Translations under genes and position numbers: made by a program
Assembly (NCBI GenBank): GCA_016763855.1
Contig: JAESSY010000036.1
Span: forward strand, 56,030-120,029
Origin: Pseudomonadales bacterium
GTDB lineage: Bacteria; Pseudomonadota; Gammaproteobacteria; Pseudomonadales; Azotimanducaceae
Reading direction: 5' to 3'
Length of the DNA: 64,000 bases
Shown here: in pieces, positions 56,653 to 64,000 of the stretch
Layout of the letters: each line of letters starts with the position of its first letter
Position numbering within the stretch: position 1 is the first letter of the stretch
Notes under the pieces: generated by a model
The model's input: only the letters and a program-made list of their open reading frames with translations
Told to the model about the DNA's origin: nothing
Databases searched by the model: none

Positions 56653-56850
56653 TTAGTCCTGGTCGAGTGATTTCAATCGCATGATCATGGCCTCAACTTT
56701 GTTTTTTGCCATTTCGTTCTTTTCGAGTAATCGTTTGCGTTCTTCGCGCCATGAATCTTTGTCGGCTTCGAGAACAGCATGTTTCTTTTCCAGAGAATCA
56801 CATACCTCTATGAGATCATCTATTTTTTGCTCTAGTTCTTGTATGCTCAA
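56653..56850 (-). CDS. ZapB-like coiled-coil protein (TIGR02449)
   Basis: A 65-residue protein that is almost entirely one heptad coiled coil (LEQKIDDLIEVCDSLEKKHAVLEADKD begins the repeat; charged and Leu-rich). This is the short coiled-coil gene that precedes zapA and is related to the division factor ZapB. It is translated from the same mRNA as zapA. It starts at ATG 56850, and is divergent from the ygfB gene with 171 bases between. Confidence 0.88.
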   Translation of the reverse strand: MSIQELEQKIDDLIEVCDSLEKKHAVLEADKDSWREERKRLLEKNEMAKNKVEAMIMRLKSLDQD

Positions 56851-57021
56851 AATGGATCACCTATTCTTTATTGGTACTATAAAGCCAGCCTTCTACCTAG
56901 GTCAATCAGAGCTTGTTAAAGCGCGGCTGATAGAAGGCTCAAAATGAGCCAAGGAAGCAGATATTATCCTCGGATACGATAGCGTAGAATATCCCCAGTC
57001 ACATGGTTTCAGTTTATTCCT

Positions 57022-57543
57022 ATGAATTACAAAGAAGTTTATTCCAGGCTCTCCGAATGCAAAGTCGAATTACACACAGCAGAATTACACGGGCTAGTAA
57101 CGGGCTGGTTGTGTGCTGGCGCAGTGCCTGGGGAAGCCGCAGGTGCACTCCCTGAATGGCTAGGGGAGGAAGTCACTGATGAATCCCTACCGGTTCTCAC
57201 TGCAGAAATGGCTAAGGCAACCTTGATTGATTTACAAGATGTTGATTTTGGTTTCCATATGATGTTGCCGGATGATGAAAGCAGTATTACTGAACGGCAA
57301 CAAAGTATAAGTCACTGGTGCGGCGGATTTCTAGCAGGCTTTGGTACTTCCGGGCGTTTTCAGCAGAGCGAATTACCGGAAGATGTAGCTGAAATCTTTA
57401 CAGATATGGCGCGCATTGCCAATTTGAATAACGACATTCCAGACGATGATGAGAACGAGTCTGATCTTATGGAAATAAGCGAATATGTGCGCATGTCGGC
57501 ACTTTTTGTTTATACAGAATGTGCCAGCAAGGCGATACATTAA
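57022..57543 (+). CDS. ygfB: UPF0149 family protein YgfB
   Basis: A 173-residue cytoplasmic protein of the YgfB/UPF0149 family, seen from its ELHTAELHGLVTGWLCAGA start (about 14-32), QSISHWCGGFLAGFG (about 94) and the acidic C-terminal half with DDDENESDLMEISEYVRMSALFVY. The role is unclear; Pseudomonas YgfB has been linked to antibiotic tolerance. It leads the ygfB-pepP-ubiH set, with the next ATG at base 57544 directly after its stop. Confidence 0.93.
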   Translation: MNYKEVYSRLSECKVELHTAELHGLVTGWLCAGAVPGEAAGALPEWLGEEVTDESLPVLTAEMAKATLIDLQDVDFGFHMMLPDDESSITERQQSISHWCGGFLAGFGTSGRFQQSELPEDVAEIFTDMARIANLNNDIPDDDENESDLMEISEYVRMSALFVYTECASKAIH

Positions 57544-58872
57544 ATGGTGGTCCCAAAAAAGATCTCGTTAAAGGAGTTTGCAAGGCGACGGTTTGAATTA
57601 ATTGATTTGATGGAAGAAAATAGCATCGCCATTTTGCCTAGTGCGAACCTTGTCACTAGAAATAGCGATACAGATCATCACTTCCGCCAGAACAGTGATT
57701 TTCATTATCTGACCGGGTTTGATGAAGCGGAATCCGTCATTGCACTGGTGCCGGGACGTGAACATGGAGAGTGCATTTTGTTTTGCCAGGAGCGAGATCC
57801 CTCCTCTGAACAATGGCACGGTAAGGTCACAGGTCCTGAGCGGGCGATGCAATTATTTGGTATCGATGATGCTTTTCCCATAGCGGATATCGATGATATT
57901 TTGCCTGGTATGATAGAAGGTAAGACTAAGCTTTATTACGCTATGGGTAGTCATGATGAGTTCGATGGTCAGGTCATCGCCTGGGACAACAGCATCAGCA
58001 ATAATCCAATGTCCGGCAGCAAGCCCCCTGGGGAATTCGTGCAGCTTGATCAGCACCTGCATGAACTCAGGTTGTTTAAGAGCAAACAAGAAATTCAAGT
58101 TTTAAGAAAAGCCTCTGAAATAACCGCCGTGGGCCATCAGCGTTTAATGGATAAGTTAGTGCCCGGTGTTTATGAATATCAATTAGAAGCTGAATTGTTG
58201 CACGCTTTTGCCAGCGAAGGAGCACGTTTTCCTGCTTATCCATCAATTGTCGGCTCCGGCAATAATGCCTGTATCCTTCACTATATTCAGAATGAAGATC
58301 AGGTAAAAAAAGGAGATCTGGTATTAGTGGATGCGGGTTGTGAATATCAGTATTACGCCTCGGATGTGACACGAACCTTGCCTGCAAGTGGTAAATTTTC
58401 AAAAGCCCAGAAGGAACTCTACTCCATTGTCCTAAAAGCGCAGGAAGCGGCAATAGAAATGATTCAGCCCGGTAATCACTGGAATCAGAGTCATGAAACT
58501 GCTGTGGAAATTATTACCGAGGGGCTCATTGAACTTGGCCTCCTCGCAGGAGAACGGGATGAGCTAATTGAGTCAGGCGCCTTTAAAAAGTTCTATATGC
58601 ACCGAACGGGACATTGGCTTGGGCTCGATGTTCACGATGTTGGGGAGTATAAAATCGATGACGAGTGGCGAATATTAGAAGAAGGCATGGTCGTCACAGT
58701 AGAGCCAGGTATCTATGTACTCGAAGATCTTGAGGATGTACCGGCAAAATACAAGGGTATTGGCATTCGAATAGAAGATGATGTGCTCGTCACTAAGCGA
58801 GGTCATGAAGTTCTAACTGCTATGATTCCCAAAACAATAGAAGAAATTGAACAGAGAATGGCACATGGCTGA
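57544..58872 (+). CDS. pepP: Xaa-Pro aminopeptidase
   Basis: A 442-residue manganese peptidase (M24B) that removes an N-terminal residue next to proline. The N-terminal non-catalytic domain (about 1-170) begins with EFARRRFELIDLM. The metal site is formed by Asp in VDAGCEYQYYASDVTRT (about 260-276), His in MHRTGHWLGLDVHDVG and Glu in VTVEPGIYV and GIGIRIEDD. It starts right after ygfB and overlaps ubiH by 8 bases. Confidence 0.96.
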   Translation: MVVPKKISLKEFARRRFELIDLMEENSIAILPSANLVTRNSDTDHHFRQNSDFHYLTGFDEAESVIALVPGREHGECILFCQERDPSSEQWHGKVTGPERAMQLFGIDDAFPIADIDDILPGMIEGKTKLYYAMGSHDEFDGQVIAWDNSISNNPMSGSKPPGEFVQLDQHLHELRLFKSKQEIQVLRKASEITAVGHQRLMDKLVPGVYEYQLEAELLHAFASEGARFPAYPSIVGSGNNACILHYIQNEDQVKKGDLVLVDAGCEYQYYASDVTRTLPASGKFSKAQKELYSIVLKAQEAAIEMIQPGNHWNQSHETAVEIITEGLIELGLLAGERDELIESGAFKKFYMHRTGHWLGLDVHDVGEYKIDDEWRILEEGMVVTVEPGIYVLEDLEDVPAKYKGIGIRIEDDVLVTKRGHEVLTAMIPKTIEEIEQRMAHG

Positions 58873-60145
58873 GATCGATACCGACGCTCATTTCGACATC
58901 GCTATTTGTGGTGGTGGCCTTGTGGGTTTAACCCTTGCAAATGCTCTGGGGAGAAGCAACTTCAAAATTGCCGTCATTGATGGCCAGGCTCGGCCCACCT
59001 TTTCTGAACAAAAGGCACCTAAACAAAAAGCAGCAGAATATCAGGCCGTAACGCTGGATGGATGCAAATTGGCATCAGGCTTTGCGCCCAGAGTGAGCGC
59101 GATTAATGTTGCCTCAATGAAAATCCTTGAGAATATCGGCGTTTGGCAAGATATCAAACGGATGCTTGCCTTTAAACAGATGTCTGTGAGAGATACCAGT
59201 GGTAGCGCCAATATAAAATTTTCTGCTGAGGATATACAACTCGATTCTCTGGGTTATATCGTAGAGAACCGAGAGATTCTGGTTGCCCTTGCGAACAAGC
59301 TGAAAACCCACGAAAACATCAGTGTATTTTGGGATACGAAACTCAATGGCATTGATGACACCCCTCAAACTACAGACACTGCTCAAGCTACAGACAAGAC
59401 ACATACTTACCGGCTCTCTATCGGAAACCAGACAATCTATTGCGATTTGTTAGTGGGTGCCGACGGTGGAAATTCACGTGTCCGGGAACTATCAGGCATC
59501 AAAACCCTAAGATGGAGCTATGATCAAGAAGCACTGGTCACAACTATTAAAACAGAATATCCTCACGAAAAAATCGCTCGGCAGTGGTTTACGAGTGAAG
59601 GCCCTCTGGCATTCTTACCGCTAGCAGAGCCTAATCTCTGTTCCATTGTTTGGTCCCTCAACGATGTAAGTGAACACAAGGCCTCGAACCTTCGCGAATT
59701 TTGTGCCCGCTTAACGGAAGCAAGTGAAGGGGAGCTAGGGAATATTATTGGGGCAGATCAAAGATTCAGTTTTCCGCTGACTCAGCAACATGCCTTCTCT
59801 TACGTAAAAGAAAATCTGGCCTTGATAGGTGATGCAGCCCACACGATTCATCCTTTGGCTGGACAGGGAGCGAATCTCGGCTTTGCAGATGCCAGTGCGC
59901 TTGCCAGTGAATTGATGCAGGCGAAGTTCAGCGAAAAGGGCATCGGAGACCTCGCTTTGTTACGTCGATATGAACTTGCAAGAAAACCGCACAACCTATT
60001 GATGACATCGGTAATGGAAGCTTTAAAGAGACTGTATACCAGTGGCGATCCAGGCATTAATTGGATTCGAAACACCGCCATGAAGATTGCCAATGACAAT
60101 GATTTACTGAAGAATATGATGGCTCGATTGGCGAGTGGACTCTAA
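58865..60145 (+). CDS. ubiH: FAD-dependent ubiquinone-biosynthesis hydroxylase UbiH
   Basis: A 426-residue flavin monooxygenase of ubiquinone synthesis. FAD motifs are the N-terminal IAICGGGLVGLTLANAL (about 11-27), the middle VGADGGNSRVRE (about 200) and GDAAHTIHPLAGQGANLGFAD (about 322-342). The ATG at 58865 is used (family start); it overlaps pepP. UbiH is inferred from the pepP-ubiH order; the second hydroxylase UbiI/VisC usually found next is not here. A Thr/Gln-rich insert near residues 168-180 has a degenerate DTPQTTDTAQATDKT repeat. Confidence 0.92.
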   Translation: MAEIDTDAHFDIAICGGGLVGLTLANALGRSNFKIAVIDGQARPTFSEQKAPKQKAAEYQAVTLDGCKLASGFAPRVSAINVASMKILENIGVWQDIKRMLAFKQMSVRDTSGSANIKFSAEDIQLDSLGYIVENREILVALANKLKTHENISVFWDTKLNGIDDTPQTTDTAQATDKTHTYRLSIGNQTIYCDLLVGADGGNSRVRELSGIKTLRWSYDQEALVTTIKTEYPHEKIARQWFTSEGPLAFLPLAEPNLCSIVWSLNDVSEHKASNLREFCARLTEASEGELGNIIGADQRFSFPLTQQHAFSYVKENLALIGDAAHTIHPLAGQGANLGFADASALASELMQAKFSEKGIGDLALLRRYELARKPHNLLMTSVMEALKRLYTSGDPGINWIRNTAMKIANDNDLLKNMMARLASGL

Positions 60146-60251
60146 GAAAATAGTGCTTCTGCTACTATGCCCTGGGCGCTGAAAACGATAGAATAGCGGT
60201 CCGTGACATTTGCCTCAAAATACACGATTTACATAGACACTGTTTATATAT

Positions 60252-60275
60252 GCGCACCTTTTACAAGCGCACCTT
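60252..60275. repeat. 9-bp direct repeats before gcvT
   Basis: GCGCACCTT appears twice with a 15-base period, in the AT-rich promoter region upstream of the glycine-cleavage genes, at 60252-60260 and 60267-60275. A regulator site is possible. No glycine riboswitch was seen in the 164-base leader. Confidence 0.5.
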
Positions 60276-60309
60276 ATATACAACGTGCCACCGGCACCGG
60301 AATAACTAG

Positions 60310-61404
60310 ATGGGACTAAAAACACCAATCTTTGAACTGCATGTCGAGGCGGGTGCCAAGATGGTAGATTTTGGCGGTTGGGATATGCCCATTCACTATG
60401 GCTCCCAAATCGAAGAGCACCATATCGTTCGCAATTCTGCTGGGGTTTGTGATGTCAGTCATATGACTGTTGTGGATCTGTCAGGGGTTGATAGTAAAGC
60501 CTATCTGCAAAAATTATTGCCTAACGATGTTGAGAAACTAAACCGACCCGGCCGTGCACTATACAGTGCGATGCTGAATGAAGACGGCGGTATTCTTGAT
60601 GATTTAATTGTTTATCTTACTGATGCGGGTTATCGAATCGTTGTTAATTGTGCAACCAGAGAAAAAGATTTGGCCTGGATGCAAAAACAGATAAGCACCT
60701 TTGATTGTCGATTGACGGAAAGGCCTGAGCTCGCAATTTTAGCAGTACAGGGGCCTGAATCTATTGATTCACTGAAATCAGTTCTACAGAAATCAGCCCC
60801 GAACCATGTGGAATTCATTGATACCTTAAAGCCTTTCGTAGGTGGCTTCAGTGATACATGGTTTATCGCAAGAACGGGTTATACCGGCGAACGTGGTATT
60901 GAACTCATTTTGCCAGCCGAAGATGCAGTTCAATTGTGGCAAGATTTATCCAGTGCCAATGTAAGACCCATTGGATTGGGAGCCAGAGATACCCTTCGTC
61001 TTGAAGCAGGGATGAACTTGTACGGCAGTGATATGGATGAAAGTGTTACGCCGCTAGAATCGAATATGGCCATCACCGTTGTCATGGAAGGTGAAAGAGA
61101 TTTTATTGGTAAGGCAAAATTAAAAAGTCAGCTTGATGAAGGATTGTCACAGGAACTCATTGGGCTGATTATGCAAGCGCGAGGCGTTCTTCGGGCACAC
61201 TATCCTATTTATTCCGGTGATGAACAGGTAGGTGAAATTACCAGCGGTGCATATAGTCCAACTTGTGGTCATTCTATTGCTCTCGCCAGGGTAAAGTCTG
61301 GTGCAGAGGATCTTGAAGTGGACATTCGTCAGAAACGCATCCCTGTACTCAAGATCAAACCGCCTTTCGCGAGAAATGGAAAGCAAGTTTACAAACTCCC
61401 TTAA
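60310..61404 (+). CDS. gcvT: Glycine cleavage system T protein
   Basis: A 364-residue aminomethyltransferase that passes the methylene unit to tetrahydrofolate. Family segments are GGWDMPIHYGSQIEEHHIVR (about 22-41), FIARTGYTGERGIELILP (about 187-204) and GLGARDTLRLEAGMNLYGSDMDE (about 223-245). It leads the gcvT-gcvH-gcvPA-gcvPB operon, which breaks down glycine to CO2, ammonia and methylene-THF. The L protein is not in the window. Confidence 0.97.
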   Translation: MGLKTPIFELHVEAGAKMVDFGGWDMPIHYGSQIEEHHIVRNSAGVCDVSHMTVVDLSGVDSKAYLQKLLPNDVEKLNRPGRALYSAMLNEDGGILDDLIVYLTDAGYRIVVNCATREKDLAWMQKQISTFDCRLTERPELAILAVQGPESIDSLKSVLQKSAPNHVEFIDTLKPFVGGFSDTWFIARTGYTGERGIELILPAEDAVQLWQDLSSANVRPIGLGARDTLRLEAGMNLYGSDMDESVTPLESNMAITVVMEGERDFIGKAKLKSQLDEGLSQELIGLIMQARGVLRAHYPIYSGDEQVGEITSGAYSPTCGHSIALARVKSGAEDLEVDIRQKRIPVLKIKPPFARNGKQVYKLP

Positions 61405-61428
61405 TTAAAAAATAAATAGGTATTATCT

Positions 61429-61824
61429 ATGGCTGAGTTTCCTGGCGAATTATATTATGCAGAGAGTCACGAGTGGGCGCGTCTAGAAGAAGGCGGAACG
61501 ATCACCGTGGGGATTTCTGATCATGCACAAGCGTCTTTAGGTGATGTTGTTTTTGTTGAATTACCCGAGCTTGATGCCGTCATAGCAGCAAAAGGAGAAG
61601 CGGGTGTTGTTGAATCTGTTAAGGCAGCTTCCGATATCTACTCTCCAGTTTCGGGTATCGTTATCGCCATCAATGAAGCCCTTGAAGATGCGCCAGAAAC
61701 CGTGAACGAATCTCCATTTGACCAAGGTTGGTTTTACAAGCTGAAACCCGCTGACCTTAGTGAGCTAGATGCGCTCATGAGTGTTGGCGCCTACGAAACC
61801 CATTGTGAGAATGAAGCGCACTAA
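61429..61824 (+). CDS. gcvH: Glycine cleavage system H protein
   Basis: A 131-residue lipoyl carrier. The lipoyl lysine lies in [17 protein letters not shown], residue 66, and the start [18 protein letters not shown] is typical. It shuttles the aminomethyl group between the P, T and L proteins. It follows gcvT by 24 bases and precedes gcvPA by 38 bases. Confidence 0.97.
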   Translation: MAEFPGELYYAESHEWARLEEGGTITVGISDHAQASLGDVVFVELPELDAVIAAKGEAGVVESVKAASDIYSPVSGIVIAINEALEDAPETVNESPFDQGWFYKLKPADLSELDALMSVGAYETHCENEAH

Positions 61825-61862
61825 ATATCTTCGCAAATAACAACACTGATTAGAGGTAAGTC

Positions 61863-63218
61863 ATGCCTTTCGTACCCCATACTATAGACGACGAAAAGCA
61901 CATGCTTGACGTCATCGGCGTTGAGTCTATAGAAGAACTGTTTGATGAAATACCGGCTGAATTACGAGCCGGAGTCCTCGCGAATACGCCAGATAGAATA
62001 TCCGAAAAAGCCTTGTTACGACTTATGTCACAGCGCGCTCGACAGGACGAGGTTGATCTGTCTTTTCTAGGAGCCGGCGCATACGAACACCACATTCCGA
62101 GCGCTGTTTGGGACATCGTGACTCGGGGTGAATTCATGACGGCATATACGCCTTACCAGGCGGAAGCAAGTCAAGGTACGCTTCAGCTGATCTATGAATT
62201 TCAATCTATGATAACTCGGCTTACGGCAATGGAGGTGGCCAACGCTTCTGTATATGACGGAGCCTCTGCCTTGGCTGAGGCAGTATTAATGGCAGTTCGC
62301 GCTAATCGCGGTTCAAAGTCCAAGCGGGTTCTTGTTGCAGGCAATGTTCATCCTCAGTACTTGAGTGCTTGTAAAAATATCATACGCAACCAACACATCG
62401 AATTGGAGATACTTAAACTCGATGAAACAACAGGTCTTATTGATCATGGCCATTTGTCCGCCCATGAAGGTGAAGATTTTGCAGCCCTGGTGATTGCCTA
62501 TCCAAACTTCTTTGGTGGGATTGAAGATGTTGTTCAACTAAGCGATTGGGCCCATGCCCAAAAACAACTCCTGATAGCGGTTGTCAATCCTATGGCCTTA
62601 GCTGTCTTGGCACCTCCGGGAGAATGGGGAGAAAAGGGGGCGGACATCGTTATTGGTGAAGGACAACCCTTTGGTATTCCGATTGCCTCAGGTGGACCTT
62701 ACATGGGGTTTATGTGTTGTAAAAAGGCCATTGTTCGACAAATGCCTGGTCGTATTATCGGTAAGACAGTCGATCTCGATGGTAAGCCAGGATATGCCCT
62801 GACACTACAGGCGAGAGAACAACACATACGACGTGCCAAGGCGACTTCGAACATCTGCACCAATCAAGGATTGTTAGTCACTGCCGCAACAATCTATCTT
62901 AGTATGATGGGTGATCTTGGGCTGAGATCGGTTGCGAGTCAATGTCACAATAACTTAATCAAATTGTTAGGTGGGATCAAGGGGATTGAAGGTGTCAAGC
63001 GACGTTTTTCTGCGCCGGTATTCCATGAAGTAGTGATTGAATTGCCGAAATCTGCGAGCGAAATTTTGGAAAGTATGTTAGGTGACAAGATTCTAGGGGG
63101 CTACGACATGAAATCGTTTTCGATGGATAATTGCTTGCTTGTCAATGTGACAGAAACCAAGAATGATGAAGATATTGAATTGTTTATTCGAAGCTTGATA
63201 AAAGCGGTGGAGAAATAA
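61863..63218 (+). CDS. gcvPA: Glycine decarboxylase (P protein) subunit 1
   Basis: A 451-residue N-terminal half of the PLP-dependent P protein, encoded as a separate polypeptide. It starts MPFVPHTIDDEKHML and includes DLSFLGAGAYEHHIPSAVW, TPYQAEASQGTLQLIYEFQ and GLLVTAATIYLSMMGD. E. coli and Pseudomonas have one fused polypeptide of about 950 residues; this split form is like that of Bacillus, archaea and some marine gammaproteobacteria. Its TAA ends at 63218 and the next ATG is at 63219, so subunits are coupled. Confidence 0.96.
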   Translation: MPFVPHTIDDEKHMLDVIGVESIEELFDEIPAELRAGVLANTPDRISEKALLRLMSQRARQDEVDLSFLGAGAYEHHIPSAVWDIVTRGEFMTAYTPYQAEASQGTLQLIYEFQSMITRLTAMEVANASVYDGASALAEAVLMAVRANRGSKSKRVLVAGNVHPQYLSACKNIIRNQHIELEILKLDETTGLIDHGHLSAHEGEDFAALVIAYPNFFGGIEDVVQLSDWAHAQKQLLIAVVNPMALAVLAPPGEWGEKGADIVIGEGQPFGIPIASGGPYMGFMCCKKAIVRQMPGRIIGKTVDLDGKPGYALTLQAREQHIRRAKATSNICTNQGLLVTAATIYLSMMGDLGLRSVASQCHNNLIKLLGGIKGIEGVKRRFSAPVFHEVVIELPKSASEILESMLGDKILGGYDMKSFSMDNCLLVNVTETKNDEDIELFIRSLIKAVEK

Positions 63219-64000
63219 ATGCTGATTTATGAACGAAGCCGCCAAGGACGAAGTGCTGTTGCTCAATATGATGAGGCTACAATTGAGAGCAACGAGTTGC
63301 CCCAGGCCTTAATAAGAAAGAGTCCATTAGGCTTGCCTGCAGTTTCAGAGCTACAAGCGGTAAGACACTATACTAATCTGTCAAAGCTTAACTTTTCTAT
63401 CGATGGTGAGTTCTATCCCCTCGGATCGTGCACCATGAAATATAATCCCCGTGGCGCGCATAAGGCTGCGAGCCAGGCAGGGTTTTTGGCTCGCCACCCC
63501 TTTGCACCTGAAAGTGTTAGTCAGGGTTTTATGGCATGCCTTCATGATTTGCAAGAATACCTAAAAGATGTCACAGGTATGCAAACAGTATCACTGACGC
63601 CTATGGCAGGCGCTCAGGGTGAATTTGCCGGCGTAGCGATGATTCGAGCCTATCATGATAAACGCCTTGATAATAAACGAAGCGAAATTCTCATTCCCAA
63701 CGCGGCCCACGGAACAAATCCCGCGACGGCAGTTATGTGTGGTTATAAAGTCCGTGAAATTCCTGTTACAAAGGAAGGTGATGTTGATGTTGATGCATTA
63801 AAAGAAGTCGTAGGGCCTCAGACAGCGGGTTTAATGATGACGAATCCATCGACCTGTGGTGTTTTTGACAGGCGGATTCAGGAAATTGCGAAAATTATTC
63901 ACGATGCAGGAGGTTTGCTTTATTACGACGGCGCTAACCTAAATGCAATCTTAGGTAAGGTGAAACCAGGAGATATGGGCTTTGATGTTTTACACATGAA
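63219..64000 (+). CDS. gcvPB: Glycine decarboxylase (P protein) subunit 2, N-terminal part
   Basis: The first 260 residues of the catalytic subunit, running off the window end. It begins [20 protein letters not shown] and has [14 protein letters not shown] (about 69-82), [15 protein letters not shown] and [10 protein letters not shown]. The PLP lysine falls just after the window end (the family continues LHMNLHKTFS). It starts at the base after the gcvPA stop. No stop or shift is seen in the visible part. Confidence 0.96.
   Translation, partial: MLIYERSRQGRSAVAQYDEATIESNELPQALIRKSPLGLPAVSELQAVRHYTNLSKLNFSIDGEFYPLGSCTMKYNPRGAHKAASQAGFLARHPFAPESVSQGFMACLHDLQEYLKDVTGMQTVSLTPMAGAQGEFAGVAMIRAYHDKRLDNKRSEILIPNAAHGTNPATAVMCGYKVREIPVTKEGDVDVDALKEVVGPQTAGLMMTNPSTCGVFDRRIQEIAKIIHDAGGLLYYDGANLNAILGKVKPGDMGFDVLHM

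Noticed and set aside
60146..60309. Glycine riboswitch before gcvT
   Set aside because: The conserved GGAGAG and GGGCG-type glycine aptamer sequences are not present; only short repeats are seen.

Overview
The window is about 64 kb of moderately low-GC, gene-dense chromosome from a gammaproteobacterium. Gene order repeatedly matches the Pseudomonas/Cellvibrio-type chromosome: lysA-dapF-DUF484-xerC-HAD, dsbA-cytochrome c4-engB-polA, the caa3 oxidase cluster coxBA-ctaG-coxC-surf1-cyoE-sco, purE-tsaC-aroE next to dprA-LysM and def-fmt-rsmB-trkAH, glyQS-gmhB, rpiA/ilvA, and zapB/zapA/6S RNA/5-FCL next to ygfB-pepP-ubiH. Abundant c-type cytochromes and a caa3 oxidase point to an aerobic, respiring organism. 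A split glycine decarboxylase and the low GC would suit a free-living marine lineage, but that is inference. No rRNA, tRNA, prophage, CRISPR array or full insertion sequence was seen.

Layout. 1-3866: lysine/peptidoglycan precursor genes and chromosome-dimer resolution. 3886-6480: a three-gene minus-strand module of a di-heme peroxidase, a Tat-exported phosphoesterase and a small cytochrome c. 6606-9783: thrC, a SutA-like small protein, glnK and a TorF-family porin behind a sigma-54 promoter with an NtrC-type palindrome. 9918-16421: comM, cytochrome c5, an unusual IMP dehydrogenase, ihfB, an acyl-CoA ligase and dsbA. 16643-21275: cytochrome c4, engB, a candidate small RNA, polA (split by a frameshift) and a DUF2782 protein. 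21293-28866: caa3 oxidase and its assembly factors, but no heme A synthase gene. 29286-36508: prlC, yheV, aroE, tsaC, purE, dprA and a LysM protein. 36652-42221: def-fmt-rsmB-trkA-trkH. 42392-46162: small stress or unknown proteins, a lipase gene with an in-frame stop, an LpxL-type acyltransferase and tag. 46253-52194: glyQS, gmhB, a MITE-like element, an Lrp-type regulator and a divergent class V aminotransferase. 52184-56850: rpiA, ilvA, a second def, a 30-residue membrane protein, 5-FCL, 6S RNA, zapA and a ZapB-like gene. 57022-64000: ygfB-pepP-ubiH and gcvT-gcvH-gcvPA-gcvPB, the last running off the window.

Most notable: (1) a probable trans-acting sRNA between polA and engB, in the same place as Spot 42 (enterics) and ErsA (Pseudomonas), with a sigma-E-like promoter, a C-rich loop and a strong terminator; (2) the NtrC/sigma-54 control region of torF-glnK; (3) two broken genes, polA (one extra A in an A-run) and a class 3 lipase (in-frame TAA); (4) a 151-bp element with perfect 20-bp inverted ends; (5) 6S RNA preceded by four phased 15-bp repeats; (6) loss of ctaA from an otherwise canonical oxidase cluster.
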